From positions 1-64,000 of the forward strand of contig JAJZQX010000001.1 in NCBI GenBank assembly GCA_021806645.1: a stretch of DNA of 64,000 bases, read 5' to 3'. This document shows positions 44,207 through 52,432 of this stretch, piece after piece. The notes beneath the pieces were generated by a model. The model made no database searches, had not been told where the DNA came from, and saw only the letters and a list, made by a program, of their open reading frames with translations. Numbering within the stretch: position 1 is the first letter of the stretch; each line of letters begins with the position of its first letter. Origin of the DNA: Myxococcales bacterium. GTDB taxonomy: Bacteria; Myxococcota; Myxococcia; Myxococcales; Anaeromyxobacteraceae. The translations under genes and the position numbers were made by a program.

Positions 44207-45348
44207 AGACCGTCGCCGCGGTGCTCCGCGCCATAACCGACAAGCGTCCGTACGGTGAGTCGAGGCCGATGCAACTCGAGGAGGTGGAGCTGGGAGCGCC
44301 GCGAGCCGGCGAGCTCCTGGTTCGCATCGAGGCCGCGGGTGTCTGTCACTCAGACATCTCGGTGGTCGACGGATCGCGCGTTCGCCCACTCCCGATGGCC
44401 CTCGGACACGAAGCAGCCGGAATCGTCGAGGAGGTCGGTCACGGCGTGCGCGGCGTGAAGGTGGGCGACCACGTCGTGCTCACGTTCGTCCCCAGCTGCG
44501 GTATCTGCGGAGAGTGCTCCTCGGGGCGACCCGCGCTGTGTACTCCGGCAGCCGCGGCCAACGGGGCAGGATCGCTGCTCCACGGGCCTTCGCTCCTGAA
44601 GGGTGCCGACGGGAAGGTCATCCATCACCACGTGGGAGTGTCGGGTTTCGCCCGGCATGCCGTCGTGGCACGCGAGTCGGCGGTGGTCGTTCCCCGGGAC
44701 TTACCGCTGGAAACCGCCGCCCTGTTCGGCTGCGCCGTCCTGACCGGAACGGGTGCCGTTCTCAACACGGCTTCGGTCCGCCCGGGGCAGTCGGTCGCGG
44801 TCTTCGGCCTCGGCGGCGTGGGCCTGGCCTCGGTGATGGGCGCGGTCGTCGCCAACGCCTGGCCCGTCATCGCAGTGGACCCGGTGCCGGCCAAGCGGGA
44901 GCTGGCACTGCAGCTTGGTGCGACGGCAGTCTTCGCCCCCGAGGAGGCCGAGAAGGGAGTCAAGGACCTCACGGGTGGTGGAGCCGAATTCACGTTCGAG
45001 GCCGCGGGAATCCCAGCTGTCCTGGAAGCGGCCTTCCGGACGACACGCCGCGGTGGAACGACTGTCGCAATGGGCCTGCCCCATCCATCGCGGACCCTCT
45101 CCCTGCCGGCCCTTGCCTTCGCCGGCCTGGGGCAGTCGCTGGTCGGCTCCTACATGGGCTCGGCCTCGCCCCAGCGCGACATCCCACGTTACATCGCGCT
45201 CTGGAGGGCCGGCCGGATGCCCGTGGACAGGTTACAGAGCGCGACCATGCCTCTCGAGCAGATCAACGAGGCCTTCGAGTCCCTGGCCGCAGGCAACGCG
45301 GTGAGGCAGGTGCTCCTCCCGCACGCCCGTCAAGGAGCCAAGGGATGA
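44203..45348 (+). CDS. Zinc-dependent alcohol dehydrogenase (MDR family)
   Basis: The 381-residue protein has the catalytic zinc site GVCHSD and GHEAAG, the structural zinc cysteines CGICGECSSGRPALC and the NAD-binding VFGLGGVGLASV. It resembles class III-like and aryl/allylic alcohol dehydrogenases. It is the last intact gene of the island; its stop overlaps the ATG of a broken universal stress protein. Confidence 0.9.
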   Translation: MKTVAAVLRAITDKRPYGESRPMQLEEVELGAPRAGELLVRIEAAGVCHSDISVVDGSRVRPLPMALGHEAAGIVEEVGHGVRGVKVGDHVVLTFVPSCGICGECSSGRPALCTPAAAANGAGSLLHGPSLLKGADGKVIHHHVGVSGFARHAVVARESAVVVPRDLPLETAALFGCAVLTGTGAVLNTASVRPGQSVAVFGLGGVGLASVMGAVVANAWPVIAVDPVPAKRELALQLGATAVFAPEEAEKGVKDLTGGGAEFTFEAAGIPAVLEAAFRTTRRGGTTVAMGLPHPSRTLSLPALAFAGLGQSLVGSYMGSASPQRDIPRYIALWRAGRMPVDRLQSATMPLEQINEAFESLAAGNAVRQVLLPHARQGAKG

Positions 45349-45571
45349 GCATCAAGCATCTGCTCGTGCACATGGACTCTTCGGAGCGAGCGGGAAACCG
45401 GCTCGACCTGGCGCCTCCATACAAACGAGGGACCGCTTCGCGGCGAAGGTGGGCGCGGCTGGCGTCCGTTCGGAGTGGTGGAGCTTGCCCCGCGCGGAGC
45501 ATGGCGACCTCCTGAACATGACGGCGGCGTGCTGCCGCTACTCGGACCTGGCCATCTTCGGCCAGCGCTGA
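45345..45571 (+). pseudogene. Universal stress protein remnant with internal deletion and frameshift
   Basis: It starts as a UspA-type protein (MSIKHLLVHMDSSERAG, RLDLA). The sequence then jumps, in another frame, to a late USP segment (DRFAAKVGAAGVRSEWW, CCRYSDLAIFGQ) and stops. The piece in between (about 40 residues or more) is gone. The start overlaps the alcohol dehydrogenase stop, so it was once coupled to it. Confidence 0.6.
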
Positions 45572-45730
45572 GTTGGCCGCCAAGCCACTCCCTGTCGTCG
45601 CTACGCTTGTCGTCACGCCATGCCGCGGAGTGAGGCGACGGGAGCGGCGCGGGGCGATGCATCGGCTGCGCCCCCGCTGGCTGGCGCCGAAGCGTCACTT
45701 CGGACATGATCAAGCGACGAGGAACTCCAG

Positions 45731-46018
45731 ATGGGTCTCGATGAGTTGCTGAAGAGCAAGGAGGAACTGCACCGTGTGGCGCGCGCACACGGCGCCACGA
45801 GCGTGCGCGTATTCGGCTCCTTCGTGCGAGGCACGGCTGGGCCCGAGAGCGACGTCGACTTCCTCGTCGAGTTCGAGCCAGGCCGCACCCTCCTTGACCT
45901 CATGGCGCTCATCCGGGAGTTCGGTGCCCTGCTCGGGCGCAGGGCCGATGTCACGACGCCGACAGCGCTCCACCCGCTCTTGGCCGCCCGTATCCTGGCG
46001 GAGGCCCGGCCGCTGTGA
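45731..46018 (+). CDS. mntA: MNT-domain nucleotidyltransferase antitoxin (MntA type)
   Basis: This 95-residue minimal nucleotidyltransferase shows the canonical GSx10DxD motif (G29, S30, D41, D43). MntA antitoxins transfer AMP to a Tyr of the HEPN toxin and silence it. The gene overlaps the HEPN gene by 4 bases. The ATG has an AGGAAC-like site upstream. Confidence 0.85.
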   Translation: MGLDELLKSKEELHRVARAHGATSVRVFGSFVRGTAGPESDVDFLVEFEPGRTLLDLMALIREFGALLGRRADVTTPTALHPLLAARILAEARPL

Positions 46019-46224
46019 AGGACGATCGCCCCTACCTGGCCGACATCCTCCAGGCGGCGCACCCGGAGATCCCGTGGGCCGATCTGGCCGGCTTCCGCGA
46101 CGTCCTCATCCACCAGTACTTCCGCGTCGACCTCGAGATTGTCTGGGCGCTCATGGTGCGGCGGGTCGCTCAGCTTCACGAGGATGTGGCGCGCCTCGTC
46201 GCCGCGCTCGGCGCGCAAGCCTGA
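46015..46224 (+). CDS. hepT: HEPN toxin (HepT type) with an internal deletion
   Basis: This 69-residue protein keeps the RNase motif R-x4-H-x-Y (R28, H33, Y35), with Y35 matching the Tyr that MntA modifies. HepT proteins are normally about 110-120 residues: after MKDDRPYLADILQAA about 45 residues should follow before HPEIPW, but here the two parts join directly and in frame. The loss removes helices that pack the dimer, so activity is doubtful. The GTG start is coupled to mntA. Confidence 0.75.
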   Translation: MKDDRPYLADILQAAHPEIPWADLAGFRDVLIHQYFRVDLEIVWALMVRRVAQLHEDVARLVAALGAQA

Positions 46225-46316
46225 GCCGTGCGGGTGCGTTACGGCGCGGCCCCGTGGATCGGGGCCCTGTTCAGGATACCCGCCCAAGTGCGAGGGTCCG
46301 GGCCCGCCTTGACCGT

Positions 46317-46336
46317 CGTACACCATTACGTGTACG
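46317..46336. promoter_or_regulatory. Palindrome before hicA (probable HicB operator) over a promoter
   Basis: CGTACAC-N6-GTGTACG is a perfect dyad. TTGACC at 46309-46314 is a likely -35 and TACGGT at 46333 a possible -10, so the dyad covers the spacer and the -10. It ends 9 bases before the hicA ATG. HicB proteins with a helix-turn-helix repress their own operon. Confidence 0.6.
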
Positions 46337-46345
46337 GTGGCCGTC

Positions 46346-46534
46346 ATGAAGCGCCGCGAGCTGGAAAACCGCTTGCGGGCGCAAGGCTGGTCCCTCCTGC
46401 GGCACGGAGGCAGCCACGACGTGTGGACGGACGGCGAGCGGCTCGAGTACGTGCCGCGGCACGCCGAGATCAACGAGATACTGGCGCGGAAGATCCTGAA
46501 GAAGGCCGGATCGAAGACGGGGAGCGAGTCATGA
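46346..46534 (+). CDS. hicA: HicA-type mRNA interferase toxin
   Basis: The 62-residue double-stranded-RNA-binding-like toxin has catalytic His24 in HGGSHDVW. A GTG at 46337 could add three residues, but ATG 46346 gives the normal length. Its stop overlaps the hicB start (ATGA). Confidence 0.85.
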   Translation: MKRRELENRLRAQGWSLLRHGGSHDVWTDGERLEYVPRHAEINEILARKILKKAGSKTGSES

Positions 46535-46965
46535 GGCTGGCAGGTCGAATCTGGAAGGAGGGAAGGCTCTGGCTCGCCGAGGTGCCCATGCTCGACGCCA
46601 TGACCCAGGGGCGCACCCGTCCGGAGACCTTCCGCATGGTCGCGGACCTCGTCGCGACCATGGCCGACAAGCAGGGGTTCGAGGTGCACGTGTATCCTGG
46701 CTCACAGGGCGAGTTCGAGATCGGCACCCCGGACGCGGCCGCGCTGGTGGCTGTCATGCTCCGGCGCCAGCGGGACAAGCATGGCCTCTCGCTCTCCGAG
46801 GTGGCTCGGCGGCTGGGTGCGCGATCGAAGACTTCCTATGCCCGTTACGAACAGGGGCGGAGCGTGCCGACCGTCGAGAAGCTGTTCGAACTCCTCGCTG
46901 CCGTCGCGCCCACCGAGGACTTCGTGCTCCAGGAGAGTCCACACCGCCCTCACCGGGCGGCGTAG
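46531..46965 (+). CDS. hicB: HicB-like antitoxin with XRE helix-turn-helix
   Basis: The 144-residue protein has an N-terminal partial RNase H-like HicB domain (IWKEGRLWLAEVPMLDAMTQG) and a C-terminal XRE helix-turn-helix (LSLSEVARRLGARSKTSYARYEQG). It would neutralise HicA and repress the operon through the dyad at 46317. Confidence 0.82.
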   Translation: MRLAGRIWKEGRLWLAEVPMLDAMTQGRTRPETFRMVADLVATMADKQGFEVHVYPGSQGEFEIGTPDAAALVAVMLRRQRDKHGLSLSEVARRLGARSKTSYARYEQGRSVPTVEKLFELLAAVAPTEDFVLQESPHRPHRAA

Positions 46966-47079
46966 GGTCCTGCGCCCTCGCCCTCGCCTCGACACCTGCA
47001 CCTCGTGCCGCTTCATCCTGTCGAACATCCCTTTCCTCGCCCGGGGCGCTTTGCCTGGACTTCCTGGTAAGGTGCCCGC

Positions 47080-49968
47080 GTGTTCGACCAGCCGATCGAC
47101 GTCCTCCTCTACCGGGACCTGGAGGTCCGCCAGCTCGGCCGGCAGGTCGAGTCGGCCATCGAGCAGCTCCGCGCGGGCGACTTCCGCGCCGCCGACGCCC
47201 GCAAGCTGAAAGGAACGGCGCTGTACCGCGCCAGGCTCGACGACCGGAACCGGCTCCTCTTCAAGTTCGGCGAGCACGCCGGCCGGCGGGTGCTGCTGAT
47301 CCTCGAGGTGGTGCACAACCACGATTACGCCCGGTCCCGCTTCCTGGGCGGCGGCGAGGCGAGCGACGCGGACTTCGAGCCGGTGCCGGCGGGACCGGCG
47401 CCGGACGGCGCGCCCGCCGGGGGCTGGAAGGGCGTCGAGGCCGAGCCGATGGCCTACCTCAACCCGGCCTCGACGGTGCTCCACCTCCTGGACAAGCCGC
47501 TCTCGTTCGACGACGCCCAGGCGGCCGTCTTCGGCACGCCGCTGCCACTCATCGTCATCGGCTCGGCCGGTTCGGGCAAGACCGCCCTCACCCTGGAGAA
47601 GCTCAAGACGCTGCCCGGCCACGGGCTCTACCTCACCCGGTCCTCCTTCCTGGTCGAGAACGCGCGGTCGCTCTACTACGCCCACCGTTACGCCAACGAC
47701 GGCCAGGAGGTGGACTTCCTCTCGCTGGCGGAGCTCGTCGAGACCATCCAGGTCCCGTCTGGGCGAGAGGCGCGCTGGCGGGACTTCGCGGCCTGGTTCG
47801 AGCGGCACCGCGGCGCCTTCAAGCTGCGGGAGCCGCACCGGGTCTTCGAGGAGGTGACCGGGGTCCTGACGGGCTCGGCCGAGGCGGGACCGCACCTCGG
47901 CGAGGACGAGTACCTGGCCCTGGGCGTCCGGCAGTCGATCTTCCTCGGCGAGGAGCGGCGCGCCGTCTACCGGGTCTTCGAGCGGTGGCTCGCCCACCTG
48001 CGCGAGCACGGGCTCTTCGACGCCAACGTGGCCGCCTGGGAGCGGCGGGGCCTGGCGACCGAGCGCTACGACTTCCTGGTGATCGACGAGGTGCAGGACA
48101 TCACCCCGGTCGAGCTTCGGCTGGCCCTGGCCACGCTCAAGGACAAGCACGCCTTCCTGCTCTGCGGCGACTCCAACCAGATCGTGCACCCCAACCTCTT
48201 CTCCTGGGCCAGGGTCAAGAGCCTCTTCCACGGCGACGGCGGGCGCCTCGACGGCCAGTCGCCCCTCGACCGGATCCACCTCCTGTCGGCCAACTACCGG
48301 AACACCCGGGCGGTGACGGCGCTCGCCAACCGGCTGCTGCTCGTCAAGCAGCGGCGCTTCGGCTCGGTGGACCGGGAGAGCAACTACCTGGTCGAGTGCG
48401 TCAGCGGCGAGGAGGGGCGGGTGGAGCTGGTGGGCGACAGCCCACAGGTGCGCGCCGAGCTCGACGCCCGGACCCGCCGCTCGGCGCGGACGGCGGTGGT
48501 GGTGCTCCGCGACGAGGACAAGCCGGCGGCCCGGGCGGCCTTCTCCACCCCGCTCCTCTTCTCGGTCCAGGAGGCCAAGGGGCTGGAGTACGAGAACGTG
48601 GTGCTCTTCAACCTGGTGAGCGGCGCGGCCAGGGAGTTCCGGGAGTGCGCCGCCGGCGTCGAGCCGGCCGAGCTGGAGGGCGGGCTGGAGTACGCGCGAG
48701 CGCGCGACAAGGCCGACAAGAGCCTCGACGCCTACAAGTTCTACGTGAACGCCCTCTACGTCGCCATGACGCGAGCGGTGAGGTCGCTGGTGATGATCGA
48801 GGCCGAGCCCGGCCACCCGCTCCTCGCGCTCCTGGACGCCGGTGAGGCCGGAACCCAGGTCGAGCTGGCCGCCGAGGAGTCGTCGCGCGAGGAGTGGCAG
48901 CGCGAGGCGCGGCGGCTCGAGCTGCAGGGCAAGGCCGAGCAGGCCGAGCAGATCCGGCGCGACATCCTGGAGGTCAGGCCGGTGCCCTGGGCGGTGGCCG
49001 ACGCGGCCGCGCTGGCCGGTCTCCAGGCCCGGGCGCTCGGCCCGGGGCCGACCGACAAGGCGGCGCAGCAACTCCTCTTCGAGTTCGCGGTCACCTACGA
49101 CGCCCTGGCGTTGCTGCCGCGGCTGGTGGCCGCCGGCTTCCGTCACGCGCGGAAGGCCGAGTCGGGGCGCGCCTACATCGAGGACACCCACTACGCCGAG
49201 TACCGGCAGCGGCGCTCCCCGCGCCTCCAGGACCAGCTCCGCGCCCACGGCCTGGACTTCCGCAACCCGCTCAACGAGACCCCGCTCATGGTGGCGGCCC
49301 GGCTCGGCCGGCACGACCTGGTGGCCGAGCTGCTGGCGCAGGGCGCCGACGCCGAAGCCACCGACTCGGCTGGCCGCACCGCCCTGCGGGTGGCGCTGGC
49401 GGCCGGGCTCGACCAGCGCGGCGTCAAGGCGGCCGCCTTGGAGCAGGTGTGGGAGCAGCTGGCCACCGCGCCCCTCAAGGTGAAGCTAGGCGACCGGATG
49501 GTGAAGCTCGACCCAAGCACCATCGAGTGGTTCCTCGTGCAGCTCTGCCTGGTGCAGATCCGGCGCATGGTGGATGGAGCGGCCCGCCAGGGCGCGCTGC
49601 CGCTGCTAGACGCCCCCGGCCTGGTCCGGCTGGTCGCCGGCCTCCCGCCTGGCACCCTGGCCGCCTACCGGCGCCGGAGGGAGTACCTGTCCTCGGTCCT
49701 CGCCAAGGACGAGCTCGGCTCGACCAATCCTTACAGCCGGCGCCTCTTCCTGCGGGTGCGGCGCGGCGCCTACGCCCTCTGCCCGGCGCTGGAGGTCGAG
49801 GTGAAGGGGGAGTGGGTCCCGGTCGGTGACCTGATGGGGCTGCCGCACCTCTTCGAGGCCATCGGCCCGGAGGCGGCGCCGATCGCGAGGTGGATGTCGG
49901 GAATTCGCGCCGCGCTGACGCCGCCCGCCGCGCCCGAGAAGGAGGCGCTGAGCGTGGGTGGCGGGTGA
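47080..49968 (+). CDS. RelE-like domain / UvrD-type SF1 helicase / ankyrin fusion protein
   Basis: The 962-residue protein has three parts. Residues 1-90 resemble a RelE/ParE-fold domain (RLDDRNRLLFKFGEHAG, VVHNHDYARSRF). Residues 150-580 are a UvrD/PcrA-like helicase core: GSAGSGKTA (161-169), DFLVIDEVQD (331-340), GDSNQIVHP, SANYRNTRAVT (about 404), VQEAKGLEYENV (about 496) and YVAMTRA (about 558). After a linker there are ankyrin-like repeats (732-775, NETPLMVAARLGRHDLVAEL) and an uncharacterised C-terminal domain. The start is GTG with AAGGTG upstream. It follows two toxin-antitoxin modules and stands alone. A role in phage defence or in RNA/DNA damage control is possible but unproven. 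Confidence 0.82.
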   Translation: MFDQPIDVLLYRDLEVRQLGRQVESAIEQLRAGDFRAADARKLKGTALYRARLDDRNRLLFKFGEHAGRRVLLILEVVHNHDYARSRFLGGGEASDADFEPVPAGPAPDGAPAGGWKGVEAEPMAYLNPASTVLHLLDKPLSFDDAQAAVFGTPLPLIVIGSAGSGKTALTLEKLKTLPGHGLYLTRSSFLVENARSLYYAHRYANDGQEVDFLSLAELVETIQVPSGREARWRDFAAWFERHRGAFKLREPHRVFEEVTGVLTGSAEAGPHLGEDEYLALGVRQSIFLGEERRAVYRVFERWLAHLREHGLFDANVAAWERRGLATERYDFLVIDEVQDITPVELRLALATLKDKHAFLLCGDSNQIVHPNLFSWARVKSLFHGDGGRLDGQSPLDRIHLLSANYRNTRAVTALANRLLLVKQRRFGSVDRESNYLVECVSGEEGRVELVGDSPQVRAELDARTRRSARTAVVVLRDEDKPAARAAFSTPLLFSVQEAKGLEYENVVLFNLVSGAAREFRECAAGVEPAELEGGLEYARARDKADKSLDAYKFYVNALYVAMTRAVRSLVMIEAEPGHPLLALLDAGEAGTQVELAAEESSREEWQREARRLELQGKAEQAEQIRRDILEVRPVPWAVADAAALAGLQARALGPGPTDKAAQQLLFEFAVTYDALALLPRLVAAGFRHARKAESGRAYIEDTHYAEYRQRRSPRLQDQLRAHGLDFRNPLNETPLMVAARLGRHDLVAELLAQGADAEATDSAGRTALRVALAAGLDQRGVKAAALEQVWEQLATAPLKVKLGDRMVKLDPSTIEWFLVQLCLVQIRRMVDGAARQGALPLLDAPGLVRLVAGLPPGTLAAYRRRREYLSSVLAKDELGSTNPYSRRLFLRVRRGAYALCPALEVEVKGEWVPVGDLMGLPHLFEAIGPEAAPIARWMSGIRAALTPPAAPEKEALSVGGG

Positions 49969-50202
49969 CGGGCCTGCGTTGACCGTCAGCTCCTCCGCCG
50001 GCGACAGCTCGCCGTGGCGGGCCGGCGTGGCCGACAGCCGCCGGCAGACCGCGACGGCGATCGCCGTCCAGACGCCGGCGCGCAGCGTCATGGCCGCCAC
50101 GGTCCTGGTCTCGAAGGCCCCACCTGCGACGACGTGCACGCCGAAGGCACCGGCCAGGAGGGCCACCGGAACGAGCCACCAGGAGCCAGCGCCGAACTTC
50201 AT
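49606..50202 (-). CDS. Possible small membrane protein at the end of the nos operon
   Basis: The ATG at 50202 has AGAGGG 8 bases upstream and lies 30 bases after nosY. Residues 1-60 contain two plausible membrane helices (WWLVPVALLAGAFGVHVVAG and GVWTAIAVAV). The rest of the 198-codon frame is Arg/Pro-rich and lies antisense to the helicase gene, so only the first 60-80 codons look real. It may be a short accessory gene that lost its stop. Confidence 0.35.
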   Translation of the reverse strand: MKFGAGSWWLVPVALLAGAFGVHVVAGGAFETRTVAAMTLRAGVWTAIAVAVCRRLSATPARHGELSPAEELTVNAGPSPATHAQRLLLGRGGRRQRGANSRHPPRDRRRLRADGLEEVRQPHQVTDRDPLPLHLDLQRRAEGVGAAPHPQEEAPAVRIGRAELVLGEDRGQVLPPAPVGGQGARREAGDQPDQAGGV

Positions 50203-50232
50203 CTGGGTACCCTCTGGCCTCGTCTAGGCGAG

Positions 50233-51078
50233 CTAGAGATCGGCCCTGGAGAGCCGGCGGACCGCCGCCAGGGTCGGCAGCACGATCCAGGTCACCAGCG
50301 AGACCACCACCAGCAGCGCGGCCCCGGTCGCCCCGCGGGTGAAGCGCAGGAGCGCCAGGGATCCCGGACCGAAGGCGGCGGTCCCCTCGATGGCGAGCAG
50401 CGCCCCGGTGCGCATGGCGCTGGCGGGGTTCAGGAGGACCGAGAGGATAAGGAGCCGGGAGGCCGCGGTGGAGGGGAGAACGGACGCCACCCCCAGCGCC
50501 ACCAGGTCGATGAGGAGCACGGCCACGAACCAGACCACCAGGGCCACGGCCAGCGCCCGGGCCCGCTTGCGCCCGACCGCTCCGGCGGCGATGAGCGCGG
50601 CCAGGGAAAGGAAGACCGCGGTGAGGAGGAACGAGCCCAGGACCAGGATCGCGTAGCCGGCCGCGCCGTCCTCACCGGTGTTCTGGAAGACCACCAGCCC
50701 GGCCAGGCCGAAGCCCACGGCTTCCGCGGCGGCCAGCGCCGCGAGGAGCCCGAGGAGCTTGCCGACGAGGATCTGCCTGCGGGCGATGGGCTGGGAGAAG
50801 AGCAGCTCGGCGGTGCCCCGCTCCGGGGCCAGGGCCATCACGCCCATGAGGAGCGAGGCCAGCGGGACGACCAGCGCCACCAGCTGCACGAGCGAGGCGC
50901 TGGTGCGGGCGAAGTCCTGGAAGCCATGGCCCCCCGAGAGGATGTAGCCCGAGGCGGAGACCCCCAGCGCCAGGACCGCGAAGACCGCGGCGAAGATCTG
51001 GGTCCAGCGCGAGCGAGCCGCCAGCAGCAGTTCCTGGCGAGCCACCAGCAACATGAGGGAGGTGCGCGGAGCGGTCAT
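50233..51078 (-). CDS. nosY: NosY, ABC-type permease for NosZ maturation
   Basis: This 281-residue inner-membrane protein has six hydrophobic helices and the ABC-2 motif MALAPERGTAELLFSQPIARRQILVGK. With NosF and NosD it forms the complex that helps deliver sulfur and copper to the CuZ site of NosZ. Its start overlaps nosL by 4 bases. It is the last certain gene of the operon. Confidence 0.9.
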   Translation of the reverse strand: MTAPRTSLMLLVARQELLLAARSRWTQIFAAVFAVLALGVSASGYILSGGHGFQDFARTSASLVQLVALVVPLASLLMGVMALAPERGTAELLFSQPIARRQILVGKLLGLLAALAAAEAVGFGLAGLVVFQNTGEDGAAGYAILVLGSFLLTAVFLSLAALIAAGAVGRKRARALAVALVVWFVAVLLIDLVALGVASVLPSTAASRLLILSVLLNPASAMRTGALLAIEGTAAFGPGSLALLRFTRGATGAALLVVVSLVTWIVLPTLAAVRRLSRADL

Positions 51079-51536
51079 GGGGTGCCGTCCGGGGGGCCCT
51101 GCGGCCCGAAGAGCTCCGCCACCGGCACCGGACTTCCCTCGGCGGCGGCGGGATCGCCGTCGCGGGAGGTCCGGCCGGCATGGGCGATGACGTGCGAGGA
51201 CATCGGTGTCCGCAGCGACTCGCGCCGGGTGTAGAGCGCCCGCGCGGCCCGCACCCACTCCCCGGTGCGGTGATCGGCCACGAAGGCCACCGAACCGCGC
51301 GGGAGCCGATGGTTCGCCCCGAGGTAGTCGCGCAGGCAGCCGAGGTCGTCGAAGAACCTGGGCTCCTCCCCCGGCGCCGCCAGCTGGCCGGCGAAGCGGG
51401 CGTCGGACACGGCCATGCGGCAGAAGGCGCAGCTGTCGCTCCTGGTGTCGACGGAGCTGGGCTGCGCCGGGCCACGCGAGCAGGCGGCCAGCGTGAGGGC
51501 CAGGGCGGCCCGGCAGGCGACGCCGGCGGTGGTCAC
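51075..51536 (-). CDS. nosL: NosL, copper-binding lipoprotein
   Basis: The 153-residue protein has lipobox LAAC (Cys19) and the copper motif C36-x2-C39-x-M41. The family body follows: FFDDLGCLRDYL, FVADHRTGEWV and TPMSSHVIAH. NosL gives Cu(I) to apo-NosZ in the periplasm. The GTG start overlaps the nosF stop (GTGA). Confidence 0.93.
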   Translation of the reverse strand: MTTAGVACRAALALTLAACSRGPAQPSSVDTRSDSCAFCRMAVSDARFAGQLAAPGEEPRFFDDLGCLRDYLGANHRLPRGSVAFVADHRTGEWVRAARALYTRRESLRTPMSSHVIAHAGRTSRDGDPAAAEGSPVPVAELFGPQGPPDGTP

Positions 51537-52432
51537 GGCGCTCCCCCGGCCAGCTCGCGGTAGAGGGTGTCGAGCCGGCCGTCGTCCGAGGCGATCCCCC
51601 GGATCTCGGCGCCACCGGACCGTACCGCCTCGAGCGCCGCGGCGCGGATCTCGGCCGACCCGGGAATGGAGAGCTGCGACATGGCCCAGCGCGCGCCGGG
51701 CGCGAGCCGCTGGACCCGCGCCAGCAGCTCCGTCGGGCAGGCATCGAGCCTGAGCCGCATCACGCCGCGCGCGGCCAGGCGATCCGAGAGCTCGTGCTGG
51801 GTCAGGTCGGCCACCAGCCGCCCCTCCACCAGCACCGCCACGCGGTCGGCCAGCCGCTCCACGTCGCCCCACTGGTGCGAGGTGAAGAGCACCGTCTGGC
51901 CGTGCTGGCGGCGCTGCTCCACCAGGCCGTAGAAGGCGCCGAGGCCGTCGGCATCCAGGGACGAGGTGGGCTCGTCGAGGAGGAGGACCGGAGCGCTGGG
52001 CAACGCGGCCACCGCCAGCCCCAGCCGCTGCGTCATGCCGCCGGAGTAGGTGCCCACCTGCCGCCCGGCCGCGCCGTCGAGAGCGGCCACCTGGAGCACC
52101 TCGTCGGTCCGTGCCGGCTCGACGCCGCGCAGCAGGCGGTAGAACTCCACCACCTCACGCCCCGTGAGCAGGTCGGGGAAGGATACCTTCTGCGGCAGGA
52201 AGGAGAGCACCCGGCGGGCGCCCGGCAGCGTCGCCGGAAGGCCGGGCTCGCCGACCAGCACCTGCCCGGAGGACGGGCGCAGCAGCCCGGCGGCCGCCTT
52301 GAGCGAGGTGGTCTTGCCCGAGCCGTTGGGCCCGAGGAGCGCCACCACCTCGCCGGCCCGGACCGCCAGGGTGAGCCCCTGGACGGCGTGGTGGGAGCCG
52401 AAGGTCTTGGACAGGGCCTCGAAGCGGATCAC
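51533..52432 (-). CDS. nosF: NosF, ABC ATPase
   Basis: This 299-residue ATPase has Walker A GPNGSGKT, signature YSGGMTQRLGLAVAAL, Walker B LLLLDEPTSSLD and switch His in FTSHQWGDVERL. NosF powers the NosDFY complex. The GTG start at 52432 overlaps the nosD stop. Confidence 0.94.
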   Translation of the reverse strand: MIRFEALSKTFGSHHAVQGLTLAVRAGEVVALLGPNGSGKTTSLKAAAGLLRPSSGQVLVGEPGLPATLPGARRVLSFLPQKVSFPDLLTGREVVEFYRLLRGVEPARTDEVLQVAALDGAAGRQVGTYSGGMTQRLGLAVAALPSAPVLLLDEPTSSLDADGLGAFYGLVEQRRQHGQTVLFTSHQWGDVERLADRVAVLVEGRLVADLTQHELSDRLAARGVMRLRLDACPTELLARVQRLAPGARWAMSQLSIPGSAEIRAAALEAVRSGGAEIRGIASDDGRLDTLYRELAGGAP

